Part shown: positions 43,047 to 51,236 of the stretch, in pieces
How positions within the stretch are numbered: the first letter of the stretch is position 1
Layout of the letters: each line of letters opens with the position of its first letter
Assembly (NCBI GenBank): GCA_044508625.1
Contig: JBIQHJ010000017.1
Coordinates: 1-62,768 of the forward strand
Reading direction: 5' to 3'
DNA from: Castellaniella sp044508625
GTDB lineage: Bacteria > Pseudomonadota > Gammaproteobacteria > Burkholderiales > Burkholderiaceae_B
DNA length: 62,768 nucleotides
The notes under the pieces: generated by a model
Database searches by the model: none
The model's input: the letters and a program-made list of their open reading frames with translations, nothing else
Told to the model about the DNA's origin: nothing
Program-made: the position numbers and the translations under genes

Positions 43047-43559
43047 ATGCAGACCAAACCGCGAGAAGCCTTCATCGACCTGTACTACGAGGACGTCGTC
43101 GTCGGCGACGAGGTCCTGACCGACGGCCACACCATGACCACCCAGGGCATCCTGCAATTCGCCGACGCCACCCGCGACCACCATCCCCTGCACACCGACG
43201 AGGAATACTGCCGCCGCACGGAATTCGGCAAGCCGATCGCCCACGGCCTGTACGGCCTCTCGCTGATCGAGGGCCTGAAGTCCGAGCTCAGGCTCTACCA
43301 GAACACTTCCGTCGCCTCGCTGGGCTGGGACAAGGTGCGTTTCCGCCGCCCGATATTCGCCGGCGACACGGTGCACGTGCGAGTCGTCTTCATCGACAAG
43401 CGCGAGAGCCGCAGCGGGCCGCACGGCATCGTCATCGAGCGCACCGAGATGATCAACCAGGACGGCGACGTGGTGATCGAGGCCGAGCACGCCACTCTGC
43501 TGTTTCGCCGGGCGGCGGCCGGCGCGGCCGCCGCGGCGCCCGCCCAGGCCCGGTCCTGA
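43047..43559 (+). CDS. MaoC-family (R)-enoyl-CoA hydratase
   Basis: A 170-residue hot-dog-fold protein. The hydratase motif is complete: FADATRDHHPLHTDEEYCRRTEFGKPIAHGLYGLSLIEGL, where the Asp and His of D-HHPLH form the catalytic pair. It would hydrate an enoyl-CoA to the (R)-3-hydroxyacyl-CoA. It ends in an Ala-rich tail. Located 56 bp after the lyase and 8 bp before a crotonase gene, so the operon encodes two hydratase types. Confidence 0.87.
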   Translation: MQTKPREAFIDLYYEDVVVGDEVLTDGHTMTTQGILQFADATRDHHPLHTDEEYCRRTEFGKPIAHGLYGLSLIEGLKSELRLYQNTSVASLGWDKVRFRRPIFAGDTVHVRVVFIDKRESRSGPHGIVIERTEMINQDGDVVIEAEHATLLFRRAAAGAAAAAPAQARS

Positions 43560-43567
43560 AGCCCGCA

Positions 43568-44383
43568 ATGGATACCGACGCCATGGACAATGCCGCCGCC
43601 CGGCCCGATGACGCCGCCTCCAGCGACGTCCTGCTGTCCCGCCCCGGCGAGGGGGTGCTGCTGATCCGCCTGAACCGCCCGACGGCGCGCAACGCGCTCA
43701 GCATCCGCCTGCTCGCCGGCATCGCCGCCGCCCTGCGGGCCGCGCAGACCGACCAGGACGTGCGGGCCGTGGTGCTAGCCGGCGACGACAAGGCCTTCTC
43801 GGCCGGCGCCGACATCAAGGAGATGCCCGACGGCGGCATCCCGATGTGGGGCCAGAAGGAACGGCTGCTGGCCTGGAAGGCGATCGAGCGCTTTCCCAAG
43901 CCCCTGCTGGCCGCGGTCGAAGGCTACGCGCTGGGCGGCGGCTGCGAGCTCGCGATGCTGTGCGACATCGTCATCGCCGGCGAGGCCGCGCGCTTCGGCG
44001 TGCCGGAGGTCAGGATCGGCGCCTTTCCCGGGGACGGAGGCACGCAGCGCCTGCCGCGCGCCATCGGCAAGTCGCGCGCCATGTGGATGATCATGACCGG
44101 CAATGCCATCGACGGACGCAAGGCCTGCGAATGGGGGCTGGCCACCGAGGCCGTCGCACCCGGCGAGGCGCTCGCGCGCGCGTGCGAGATCGCGCGGGAA
44201 ATCGCGGGCATGTCGCCGATCGCGATCGAGATGATCAAGCAGGAAGTCCTCATGACGGATTCCAGGCCGCTTGACGAGAGCCTCAGCCTTGAACGTAAAT
44301 TGCTGCTGTGGCAGACCGAGGACCACGACGAGGGGATCGCCGCCTTCATGGAAAAGCGCAAGCCCGTCTTCAAGGGGCGATAG
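43568..44383 (+). CDS. Enoyl-CoA hydratase (crotonase)
   Basis: A 271-residue crotonase. The oxyanion hole and both catalytic glutamate regions are present: AFSAGADIKEMP, AVEGYALGGGCELAMLCDIVIAGE and RFGVPEVRIGAFPGDGGTQRLPRAIG. Unlike the crotonase at 10932, it has the full GGGCEL motif of active hydratases. Start at 43568 or 43583 (in-frame ATGs). It sits between MaoC and the GntR regulator. Confidence 0.9.
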   Translation: MDTDAMDNAAARPDDAASSDVLLSRPGEGVLLIRLNRPTARNALSIRLLAGIAAALRAAQTDQDVRAVVLAGDDKAFSAGADIKEMPDGGIPMWGQKERLLAWKAIERFPKPLLAAVEGYALGGGCELAMLCDIVIAGEAARFGVPEVRIGAFPGDGGTQRLPRAIGKSRAMWMIMTGNAIDGRKACEWGLATEAVAPGEALARACEIAREIAGMSPIAIEMIKQEVLMTDSRPLDESLSLERKLLLWQTEDHDEGIAAFMEKRKPVFKGR

Positions 44384-44420
44384 ACTTCGGGATCCAACAG
44401 CACATCTCGAGAAGAAGCAC

Positions 44421-45140
44421 ATGGCCACGCGCAAGAAAGCCCCCAGCCCGCTGGCACCCGCCGCGGACGATGCCGCAAAGACGGAGGACGCCTCCTGCAC
44501 CCTGGTCGACCTGGTCACCGAGGTCATCCGCGAGGCCATCCTCTCGGGCCGCTATTCGCCCCGGGAACGCCTCAAGGTCGCGGACCTGTCGCGGCAATTC
44601 AATTTCAGCGCCATGCCGGTGCGCGAGGCGCTGCGCACGCTCGAGGGCGAGGGCCTCGTCGAGATCACGCCCAACCGGGGCGCCACCGTCCGCCAGCTCG
44701 ACCGGCAGTTCATCGAGGACCTGTTCGAGCTCAACACCGAGCTGCGCATCTTCGCCATACGCCGCGGCCTCAAGTTCATGACGACGGCCAAGCTCGACAT
44801 GCTCGCGGAGATCGCCGCGGAATACGCCGATGCCGTCGAGCGCGGCGACTTCGACAACTCACTGAGGCTGAACCGAAAATTCCACGGAAAGCTGATGGAG
44901 ATCGGCGGCAACCTGGAGGCCCTGCGCGTCTTCCAGCGCGGCTGGGAACTCATCGGCGCCTTCCGCCGCCACTATGGCTACGGCCCCACCCGGCAGCAAG
45001 GCCTCGCCCGCGAAAAGAAGATGCTGATCGAGGCCTTGCGCCGCCTGGACCTGCAGCAGGCGGAGGCCATCCTGCGCATGCAGCACGCCGCCGCCGTCGA
45101 GGACCTGATCCAGCGGTTCGACGCCATGGGCGGTGGCTAG
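44421..45140 (+). CDS. GntR-family transcriptional regulator (FCD subfamily)
   Basis: A 239-residue regulator: N-terminal winged helix (LVDLVTEVIREAILSGRYSPRERLKVADLSRQFNFSAMPVREALRTLEGEGLVEITPNRGATV, residues about 27-92) and a C-terminal FCD ligand domain (DLFELNTELRIFAIRRGL, HGKLMEIGGNLEALRVFQRGW). FCD regulators usually sense organic acids. As the last gene of the catabolic operon it probably controls this operon and the divergent TRAP/lyase operon through the TTGATCAA boxes; that link is inference. Confidence 0.9.
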   Translation: MATRKKAPSPLAPAADDAAKTEDASCTLVDLVTEVIREAILSGRYSPRERLKVADLSRQFNFSAMPVREALRTLEGEGLVEITPNRGATVRQLDRQFIEDLFELNTELRIFAIRRGLKFMTTAKLDMLAEIAAEYADAVERGDFDNSLRLNRKFHGKLMEIGGNLEALRVFQRGWELIGAFRRHYGYGPTRQQGLAREKKMLIEALRRLDLQQAEAILRMQHAAAVEDLIQRFDAMGGG

Positions 45141-45187
45141 GAATTTATGCGGGCCGCCGCCATCCAGGGGTTTGCCATCCAAGGGTT

Positions 45188-45217
45188 TTGCGCAGGTCCC
45201 ATGAATTGGTGTATCAT
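45188..45217 (+). promoter_or_regulatory. Putative tRNA-Lys promoter
   Basis: TTGCGC (45188-45193), 18 bp, TATCAT (45212-45217), 24 nt before the mature tRNA. Confidence 0.5.
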
Positions 45218-45241
45218 TCTTTTCTTCGCAAAAAACGCGAT

Positions 45242-45317
45242 GGGCTGTTAGCTCAGTTGGTAGAGCAGCGGACTCTTAATCCGTCGGTCGAGTGTTCGAG
45301 CCACTCACAGCCCACCA
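45242..45317 (+). tRNA. tRNA-Lys (CTT)
   Basis: A complete 76-nt cloverleaf: acceptor GGGCTGT/ACAGCCC, D arm GCTCAGTTGGTAGAGC, anticodon loop CTCTTAA with anticodon CTT, T loop TTCGAGC, encoded CCA. Confidence 0.97.
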
Positions 45318-45331
45318 GGAATCCATGCAAA

Positions 45332-45360
45332 ACGCCAGTCTTTCGGGACTGGCGTCTTGC
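45332..45360 (+). terminator. Terminator after tRNA-Lys
   Basis: ACGCCAGTC (45332-45340), 6-nt loop, GACTGGCGT (45347-45355): a perfect 9-bp stem followed by a short, interrupted T tract. Confidence 0.75.
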
Positions 45361-45465
45361 TTTGCCGACGCCCGGCCGGGGCCGCCGGCGGCCGGCCGGG
45401 TTCGCGGTCGTGGCCGCTCGGATCGGATTCGCGGCCCCTCGGATCAGGGCCGCGTCCAGGCCCGC

Positions 45466-46842
45466 TCAGATCCTCGCCGCGAGATCCGCCGCCAGGCCGA
45501 TGTAGCTGCGCGGCGTGAGGGCGAGCAGGCGGGCCTTGGGCTCGGGGGGCAGGTCCAGGCCGCGGATGAACTCGCGCAGGGCCTCCTCGGTGATGCCCTT
45601 GCCTCGCGTCAGGGCCTTCAACTGCTCGTAGGGCTGCGGCAGGCCGTAGCGGCGCATCACCGTCTGCACCGGCTCGGCGAGGATCTCCCAGCACTGGTCG
45701 ATGTCGGCGTCGATGGCGGCGGCATTCAATTCGAGCTTGCCCAGGCCGCGCAGGCAGGCGTCGTAGGCCACGAGGCAATACCCCAGCGCGACGCCGAGGT
45801 TGCGCAGCACGGTGGAATCCGTGAGGTCGCGCTGCCAGCGCGAGACCGGCAGTTTCTCGGACAGGTGGCGCAGCACGGCGTTGGCCAGGCCCAGGTTGCC
45901 TTCGGAGTTCTCGAAGTCGATGGGATTGACCTTGTGCGGCATCGTCGAGGATCCCACCTCGCCTTCCTTGAGGCGCTGCTTGAAGTAGCCCAGGGCGATG
46001 TAGCCCCAGACGTCGCGATCGAGGTCGAGCAGGATGGTGTTGGCGCGGCCGATGGCGTCGAACAGGGCCGCCATCCAGTCGTGCGGCTCGATCTGGATCG
46101 AATAGGGATTCTGCCTCAAGCCCAGGCCGCGGAGCACGCCCGCGCTGAAGGCCGGCCAGTCGAGGTCGGGATAGGCCGCGAGGTGCGCGTTGTAGTTGCC
46201 CGTGGCGCCGTTCATCTTGGCCAGGGGCTCGACGGCGCGCACCGCGGCGATCGCGCGCTCGAGCCGCGCGGCGACGTTGGCGAATTCCTTGCCCATGGTG
46301 CTGGGCGTGGCCGGCTGCCCGTGCGTGCGCGACAGCAGGGGCTGCGCGGCGTGCGCGCGCGCGAGCTCGCGCAGGCGCGCGAGCACGGCCTCGAGCTGCG
46401 GCACGATGGCGCGATCCCGCGCGCGGCCCAGCATCAGCGCGTGCGAGACGTTGTTGATGTCCTCGGAGGTGCAGGCAAAGTGGATGAATTCCGCCGCGCG
46501 CGAGAGCTCCTCGTCATCGGCCACGCGTTCCTTCAGCCAGTATTCCACGGCCTTGACGTCGTGGTTGGTCGTGCGCTCGATCGCCTTGATGCGGGCGGCG
46601 TCCGCCTCGGAGAAATCCCGCGTCAGCGCCGCCAGGCGCGCGCGCGCGCCGGCGCCGAACGCCGGCAGCTCGGGCAGCCCCGCGTCCGACAGGCCGATCA
46701 GCCACGCGATCTCGACCTCGACGCGATGCGCCATGAAGCCCGCCTCGGACAGCAGCGGCCGGAGGGCGTCGGCCTTGGCGGCGTAGCGGCCGTCCAGGGG
46801 CGACAGGGCATTGAGCGGGCTGAGCGAGGAATCGATCTGCAT
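45466..46842 (-). CDS. purB: Adenylosuccinate lyase
   Basis: A 458-residue fumarase/aspartase-superfamily enzyme acting twice in purine synthesis (SAICAR and adenylosuccinate cleavage). The family signature VGSSTMPHKVNPIDFENSEGNLGLAN is intact, with TTNHDVKAVEYWLKER and ACTSEDINNVSHALML earlier, and TRTHGQPATPSTMGKE. Length equals E. coli PurB (456). The start at 46842 (MQIDSSLSPLNALSPLDGRY) is the conserved one. It is transcribed divergently from the glutathione transferase gene. Confidence 0.97.
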   Translation of the reverse strand: MQIDSSLSPLNALSPLDGRYAAKADALRPLLSEAGFMAHRVEVEIAWLIGLSDAGLPELPAFGAGARARLAALTRDFSEADAARIKAIERTTNHDVKAVEYWLKERVADDEELSRAAEFIHFACTSEDINNVSHALMLGRARDRAIVPQLEAVLARLRELARAHAAQPLLSRTHGQPATPSTMGKEFANVAARLERAIAAVRAVEPLAKMNGATGNYNAHLAAYPDLDWPAFSAGVLRGLGLRQNPYSIQIEPHDWMAALFDAIGRANTILLDLDRDVWGYIALGYFKQRLKEGEVGSSTMPHKVNPIDFENSEGNLGLANAVLRHLSEKLPVSRWQRDLTDSTVLRNLGVALGYCLVAYDACLRGLGKLELNAAAIDADIDQCWEILAEPVQTVMRRYGLPQPYEQLKALTRGKGITEEALREFIRGLDLPPEPKARLLALTPRSYIGLAADLAARI

Positions 46843-47000
46843 GGGGGAAATCACCAGTGGAAAACGCAGGCTGAATTCTAGCATTCGTACCCGCCCGGCC
46901 CGCTCTGGCGCGGATATACCACAAAATCCCCACCGCGATGGCGGGAACCGCGTCAAACACGGTCAAACCGCCCCAGGCGCCGGCCGCCTCCCCCCGGTCC

Positions 47001-47009
47001 TGCTATACT
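47001..47009 (+). promoter_or_regulatory. Extended -10 promoter of the glutathione transferase gene
   Basis: TGCTATACT: TATACT at 47004-47009 with the TGn extension. No good -35 is visible, as expected for extended -10 promoters. Confidence 0.6.
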
Positions 47010-47038
47010 TTTCAGGCCTGTGACTCCCTCGTTTCGCC

Positions 47039-47656
47039 ATGAAATTGATCGGTACCCTGACCAGTCCGTACGTCCGCAAGGTGCGCATCGTACTGGCAGA
47101 GAAAAAGCTGGATTACGAGCTGGTCCTCGACGACGTGTGGGGTCCCGGCACCCAGGTTCCCCCGCACAATCCCCTGGGCAAGGTACCCTGTCTGATCATG
47201 GACGAGAACGGCGCGCTGTTCGATTCGCGCGTCATCGTCGAATACCTGGATACGCTCTCGCCGGTCGGCCGGCTGATTCCCCCGCCGGGCCGCGAGCGCA
47301 CGCTCACCAAGCTCTGGGAGGCCCTCGCCGACGGCGTGATGGACGCGGCCGTGGCCGCCCGCATCGAGCAGACCCAGAGGCCGCCCGCGCAGCGCAGCCA
47401 GGAATGGATCGATCGCCAACTGGGCAAGATCACCGCCGCCGTCGACCACATGGACGGGCTGCTGGGCGAGCAGGCCTTCTGCATGGGCGTCAACCTGTGC
47501 CTCGCCGACATCGCCGTGGGCGCGGCGCTGGGCTACCTGGACTTCCGTTTTCCCGACATGGACTGGCGCGCCGGCCATGACAACCTCGCCCGCCTGATGC
47601 AAAAGCTCATGACGCGCCCATCGTTCGCCGGCACCCAGTACGCGTCACCCGCCTGA
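47039..47656 (+). CDS. Glutathione S-transferase family protein
   Basis: A 205-residue protein with the N-terminal thioredoxin-like domain (MKLIGTLTSPYVRKVRIVLAEKKLDYELVLDDVW, PLGKVPCLIMDENGALFDSRVIVEYLD) and the helical C-terminal domain (DRQLGKITAAVDHMDGLLGEQAFCMGVNLCLADIAVGAALGYLDFRF). The serine in TSPYVRKV is the usual catalytic position, and DSRVIVEYLD is the glutathione-binding motif. The substrate is unknown. Confidence 0.9.
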   Translation: MKLIGTLTSPYVRKVRIVLAEKKLDYELVLDDVWGPGTQVPPHNPLGKVPCLIMDENGALFDSRVIVEYLDTLSPVGRLIPPPGRERTLTKLWEALADGVMDAAVAARIEQTQRPPAQRSQEWIDRQLGKITAAVDHMDGLLGEQAFCMGVNLCLADIAVGAALGYLDFRFPDMDWRAGHDNLARLMQKLMTRPSFAGTQYASPA

Positions 47657-47692
47657 ATTCCCGAGGCCCTCGGGCCCCTCCCATTTTCCCGT

Positions 47693-47807
47693 CCGACCAG
47701 GCGTCGACGACGCCGCCACCCAGGCACATCTCGCCGTCGTACAGCATACCCGCCCGATCAGGCGTCGATGACGCCGCCGCCCAGGCACACCTCGCCGTCG
47801 TACAGCA
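47693..47807. repeat. Tandem duplication of the mnmA 3' end
   Basis: 47693-47746 and 47754-47807 are 54-bp copies with four differences, offset by 61 bp. The second is the real 3' end of mnmA plus its stop; the first lies just downstream of the gene, as a diverged duplicate of the last about 17 codons. The 61-bp offset breaks the reading frame. Confidence 0.9.
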
Positions 47808-48876
47808 CGGCCGACTGGCCCGGGGTCACGGCCCACTGGTACTCGTCGAAGGCCAGGCTGAATCCGCCGCCGTCCTCGGGACGCAGCACGCACAGCGCGT
47901 CGGACTGCCGATAGCGCGTCTTGGCGCCATAGCGCCCGGGCGCCGGCGCCTCGCCGTCGATCCAGCTCGCATCGCCCGCCCGCAGGGTCCGCGTCATGAG
48001 CCAGGGATGATCGTGGCCCTGCACCACGTACAGCACGTTTTCCTTGAGGTCCTTGCGCGCGACGTACCAGGCGTCGGCGGTGCCGTCCTCGCGCTGCCGG
48101 CCGCGCACGCCGCCGATGCCCAGGCCCTTGCGCTGGCCCAGGGTGTAGAACGCCAGGCCCTGGTGGCGGCCCAGCTCGCGCCCGTCGACCGTCCGGATCG
48201 GCCCCGGACGGGTCGGCAGGTAGCGATTCAGGAATTCGCGAAACGGCCGCTCGCCGATGAAGCAGATCCCGGTGGAGTCTTTCTTGGCCGCGTTGGGCAG
48301 GCCCAGCTCGCGGGCGATGCGGCGCACCTCGGTCTTGTGGATGCCGCCCAGCGGGAACAGCGTGCGGGCCAACTGGTCCTGATTGAGCCGGTGCAGGAAA
48401 TAGCTCTGGTCCTTGCCGGCATCGACCGCCTTGAGCAACTGGCTGCGGAGGCCGGCGGGCGATTCGATGCGCCGCACGCGGGCGTAGTGGCCGGTCGCGA
48501 TGTAGTCCGCCCCCAGCGCCATGGCATGGTCCAGGAAGGCCTTGAACTTGATCTCGGCATTGCAGAGCACGTCCGGATTGGGCGTGCGGCCCGCGGAATA
48601 CTCGCGCAGGAATTCGGCGAACACGCGGTCCTTGTACTCGGCGGCGAAATTGACGGCCTCGATGTCGACGCCCACCACGTCGGCCACGCTGGCCGCATCC
48701 AGCCAGTCCTGGCGCGCCGAGCAGTATTCCGTATCGTCGTCGTCCTCCCAGTTCTTCATGAACAGGCCGACGACCTCGAAGCCCTGCTGCTTCAGCAGCC
48801 AGGCCGAGACCGAGGAGTCCACGCCGCCGGACATGCCGACGACGACGCGCGCGCCCGGCGCGATGCGCTCATCCAT
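47758..48876 (-). CDS. mnmA: tRNA-specific 2-thiouridylase
   Basis: A 372-residue enzyme making 2-thiouridine at the wobble base of Lys, Glu and Gln tRNAs. The PP-loop SGGVDSS is at residues 16-22. The two catalytic cysteines are in NPDVLCNAEIKF and STGICFIGERPFREFLNRYL, with GHYARV between. Start 48876 gives the usual N-terminus; it overlaps the glcF stop by 8 nt, so mnmA is probably expressed from the glc operon as well. The 3' end is duplicated just downstream. Confidence 0.97.
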   Translation of the reverse strand: MDERIAPGARVVVGMSGGVDSSVSAWLLKQQGFEVVGLFMKNWEDDDDTEYCSARQDWLDAASVADVVGVDIEAVNFAAEYKDRVFAEFLREYSAGRTPNPDVLCNAEIKFKAFLDHAMALGADYIATGHYARVRRIESPAGLRSQLLKAVDAGKDQSYFLHRLNQDQLARTLFPLGGIHKTEVRRIARELGLPNAAKKDSTGICFIGERPFREFLNRYLPTRPGPIRTVDGRELGRHQGLAFYTLGQRKGLGIGGVRGRQREDGTADAWYVARKDLKENVLYVVQGHDHPWLMTRTLRAGDASWIDGEAPAPGRYGAKTRYRQSDALCVLRPEDGGGFSLAFDEYQWAVTPGQSAVLYDGEVCLGGGVIDA

Positions 48877-50101
48877 GGGCGATGGCCTCGTCGACGACCT
48901 CGATCCAGTGGCGCACCGGCGCCGGCGTCCCGCTTTGCAGGTGCGTGATGCAGCCGATATTGGCCGAGACGATGCGCTCGGGCAGGGTCTCGGCGATGGC
49001 CGCCAGCTTGCGGTCGCGCAGGGTCTTGGACAGCGCCGGCTGGGTGATCGAATACGTGCCCGCCGAGCCGCAGCACAGGTGCGAATCGGCGAACACCTGC
49101 AGGTCGAAGCCCAGGTCCTCCAGCAGGCGCTCGGTCACCGGGCGCAAGCCCTGCCAATGCTGCAGCGTGCACGGCGGATGGAAGGCGGTGCGCCCCGGCG
49201 CGGCGCGCATGCGGGCGCGCACCTCGGCGGCCATGGGCGCGAGGAACTCGGCCACGTCCTTGACGTGCTCGACCACGCGGGCGGCCTTGTCGGCGTACGC
49301 CGGATCATGGCGCAGGTGGTGCGCATACTCGCGCACCATGCCGCCGCAGCCCGAGGCGTTGATGACCACCGCCTCGACCTCGCCGGACTCGAGCAGCGGC
49401 AGCCAGGCGTCCACGTTGCGGCGCATCTGCTCGCGCGCCGCCTCCTGGTCGTCCAGGTGGAAATTGATGGCGCCGCAGCAGCCCGAGCCGGCGGCGAACC
49501 GGGTCCCCACGCCCACCGCGTCGAGCACCCGCATGGTCGCCGCGTCGATCGAGGGCATCATGGCCGGCTGCACGCAATTGGACAGCATCAGGACCTGGCG
49601 CGCATGGCGGCGGGGATCGGCGGGCAAGGCGCCGGCGGGGCGCGCCTGCGGGATCTTGGACTGCAGCACGGCCGGCAGCAGCGGCCGCGCCAGCCGCCCG
49701 GCGCGGTACAGCGGCCCGAACCACGGCGAACCGAGCAGGCGGCGCAGCGTCGCGCGCAGCAGCCGGTCGCCCAGCGGCCGGCGCACGCGCTCGCTCACGA
49801 TCTGGCGGCCGATGTCCACGAGCTCGCCGTACTTGACCCCCGAGGGACAGGTCGTCTCGCAATTGCGGCAGGTCAGGCAGCGGTCCAGGTGCTGCTGGGT
49901 GACGTAGCTCGGCTCGGCCCCCTCGAGGACCTGCTTCATCTGGTAGATGCGGCCGCGCGGGCTGTCGAGCTCGTCGCCCAGGATCTGGTAGGTCGGACAG
50001 GTCGCCAGGCAAAAGCCGCAATGCACGCAGCGGCGCAGGATTTCGTCGGCCTCGCGGCCGAAATCGGTGTCACGTGCCCAATCCGCGAGATTGGTTTGCA
50101 T
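48869..50101 (-). CDS. glcF: Glycolate oxidase iron-sulfur subunit
   Basis: A 410-residue subunit carrying two 4Fe-4S clusters: CVHCGFCLATCP (C25, C28, C31, C35) and CLTCRNCETTCP (C75, C78, C81, C85). Two CCG-type domains follow (SGCCGAINFHL and SHLCCGSAGTYSITQ). It passes electrons from the flavin subunits to the respiratory chain while glycolate is oxidised to glyoxylate. It follows glcE with a 9-bp gap. Confidence 0.95.
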   Translation of the reverse strand: MQTNLADWARDTDFGREADEILRRCVHCGFCLATCPTYQILGDELDSPRGRIYQMKQVLEGAEPSYVTQQHLDRCLTCRNCETTCPSGVKYGELVDIGRQIVSERVRRPLGDRLLRATLRRLLGSPWFGPLYRAGRLARPLLPAVLQSKIPQARPAGALPADPRRHARQVLMLSNCVQPAMMPSIDAATMRVLDAVGVGTRFAAGSGCCGAINFHLDDQEAAREQMRRNVDAWLPLLESGEVEAVVINASGCGGMVREYAHHLRHDPAYADKAARVVEHVKDVAEFLAPMAAEVRARMRAAPGRTAFHPPCTLQHWQGLRPVTERLLEDLGFDLQVFADSHLCCGSAGTYSITQPALSKTLRDRKLAAIAETLPERIVSANIGCITHLQSGTPAPVRHWIEVVDEAIAHG

Positions 50102-50110
50102 AATCTGGCC

Positions 50111-51217
50111 TCAGAATTCCGGATACAAGCGATGGGGGTTGAACAAGCCCGCGGGGTCGAATTCGTGCTTCAGGCGGCGATGGATCTGCAGCACGCCGGC
50201 CGCCAGGGGATGAAAGACCGTATGCCCCCCCGTCTCGCCGTCGTGACGGTACAGGCAGGCCGAGCCGCCGGCGGCCTGGACGCGCGCGCGCACGTCCGCC
50301 CCCGCCTCCAGGGGCGCCGCGATCCAGCGCAGGCCACCCTGCCACTCGACGAGGGTTTCCCCGAGGCCCAGCGGCGGCGTCGCGGGCGGCACCGACAGCC
50401 GCCACAGGGGCCGCCGTCCAAAGAACGCGTGCTGCTGGTCGCGCAGCGCCTGCCAGAACCGCGCATCGGCCGGCGCCTCCAGCGCCTCGCCTCCGATCGA
50501 GGCGGCCGCCTGCGCCACCGCGGACTCGTTGCCCGAGAGGCGCACATACAGCCGCCCCCCCGCCGCGCCGCCCTCGTCCAGCCAGGCGGTGGCGGAAACC
50601 GGCACGGGCCGCCCGCGCCAGCGGGCGCACAGGGCCAGCGCCCGCGCCTCGTCGGCCTCGAGCACCCGCGTCGTCTCGCGCCGGGGCACCGGCATCACCT
50701 TGAGGGACACCTCCACGATCGCCCCCAGCACCCCCAGCGATCCCGCCAGCAGGCGCGAGACGTCGTAGCCCGCGACGTTCTTCATCACTTCGCCGCCGAA
50801 GCGCAGCACATTGCCGTTGGCGTCCAGCAGGCGCGCGCCCAGCACGAAATCGGACAGGGGGCCGGCCGCCATCCGCCGCGGTCCCGACAGCCCCGTCGCC
50901 ACGCAGCCGCCCAGCGTGCCGGCGAGGCCGAAGCGCGGCGGCTCGAAGGCCAGCATCTGGCCGCGCTCGGCGAGCGCCCCCTCGATCTCGGCGAGCGGCG
51001 TCCCCGCCCGCGCGGTGATCACCAGTTCCGAGGGCTCGTAGCCGATGATGCCGTGGTAGGGAGAGACGTCCAGCCAGACGCGCTCGGGCCCGCCCTCGCC
51101 CGCCAGCGGCTCGCCGTAGAACGCGCGGGTGCCGCCGCCGCGGATGTGCACCGGCCGCTGGGCGGCGCGCGCGGTGGCGACCCGGTCGCAAAATTCAGAA
51201 AGCACGAAATCCATCAT
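50111..51217 (-). CDS. glcE: Glycolate oxidase FAD-binding subunit
   Basis: A 368-residue subunit with one FAD-binding 4 (PCMH-type) domain: RPVHIRGGGTRAFYG, LAEIEGALAERGQMLAFEPPRFGLAGTLGGCVATGLSGPRR and GGEVMKNVAGYDVSRLLAGSLGVLGAIVEVSLKV. It is shorter than GlcD, as in the three-subunit enzyme. Start 51217 (MMDFVLSEF) or 51214; the frame is open further up, but homology begins here. Spacing is 19 bp from glcD. Confidence 0.92.
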   Translation of the reverse strand: MMDFVLSEFCDRVATARAAQRPVHIRGGGTRAFYGEPLAGEGGPERVWLDVSPYHGIIGYEPSELVITARAGTPLAEIEGALAERGQMLAFEPPRFGLAGTLGGCVATGLSGPRRMAAGPLSDFVLGARLLDANGNVLRFGGEVMKNVAGYDVSRLLAGSLGVLGAIVEVSLKVMPVPRRETTRVLEADEARALALCARWRGRPVPVSATAWLDEGGAAGGRLYVRLSGNESAVAQAAASIGGEALEAPADARFWQALRDQQHAFFGRRPLWRLSVPPATPPLGLGETLVEWQGGLRWIAAPLEAGADVRARVQAAGGSACLYRHDGETGGHTVFHPLAAGVLQIHRRLKHEFDPAGLFNPHRLYPEF

Positions 51218-51236
51218 GAAAGCCCTGGTGCGCACA

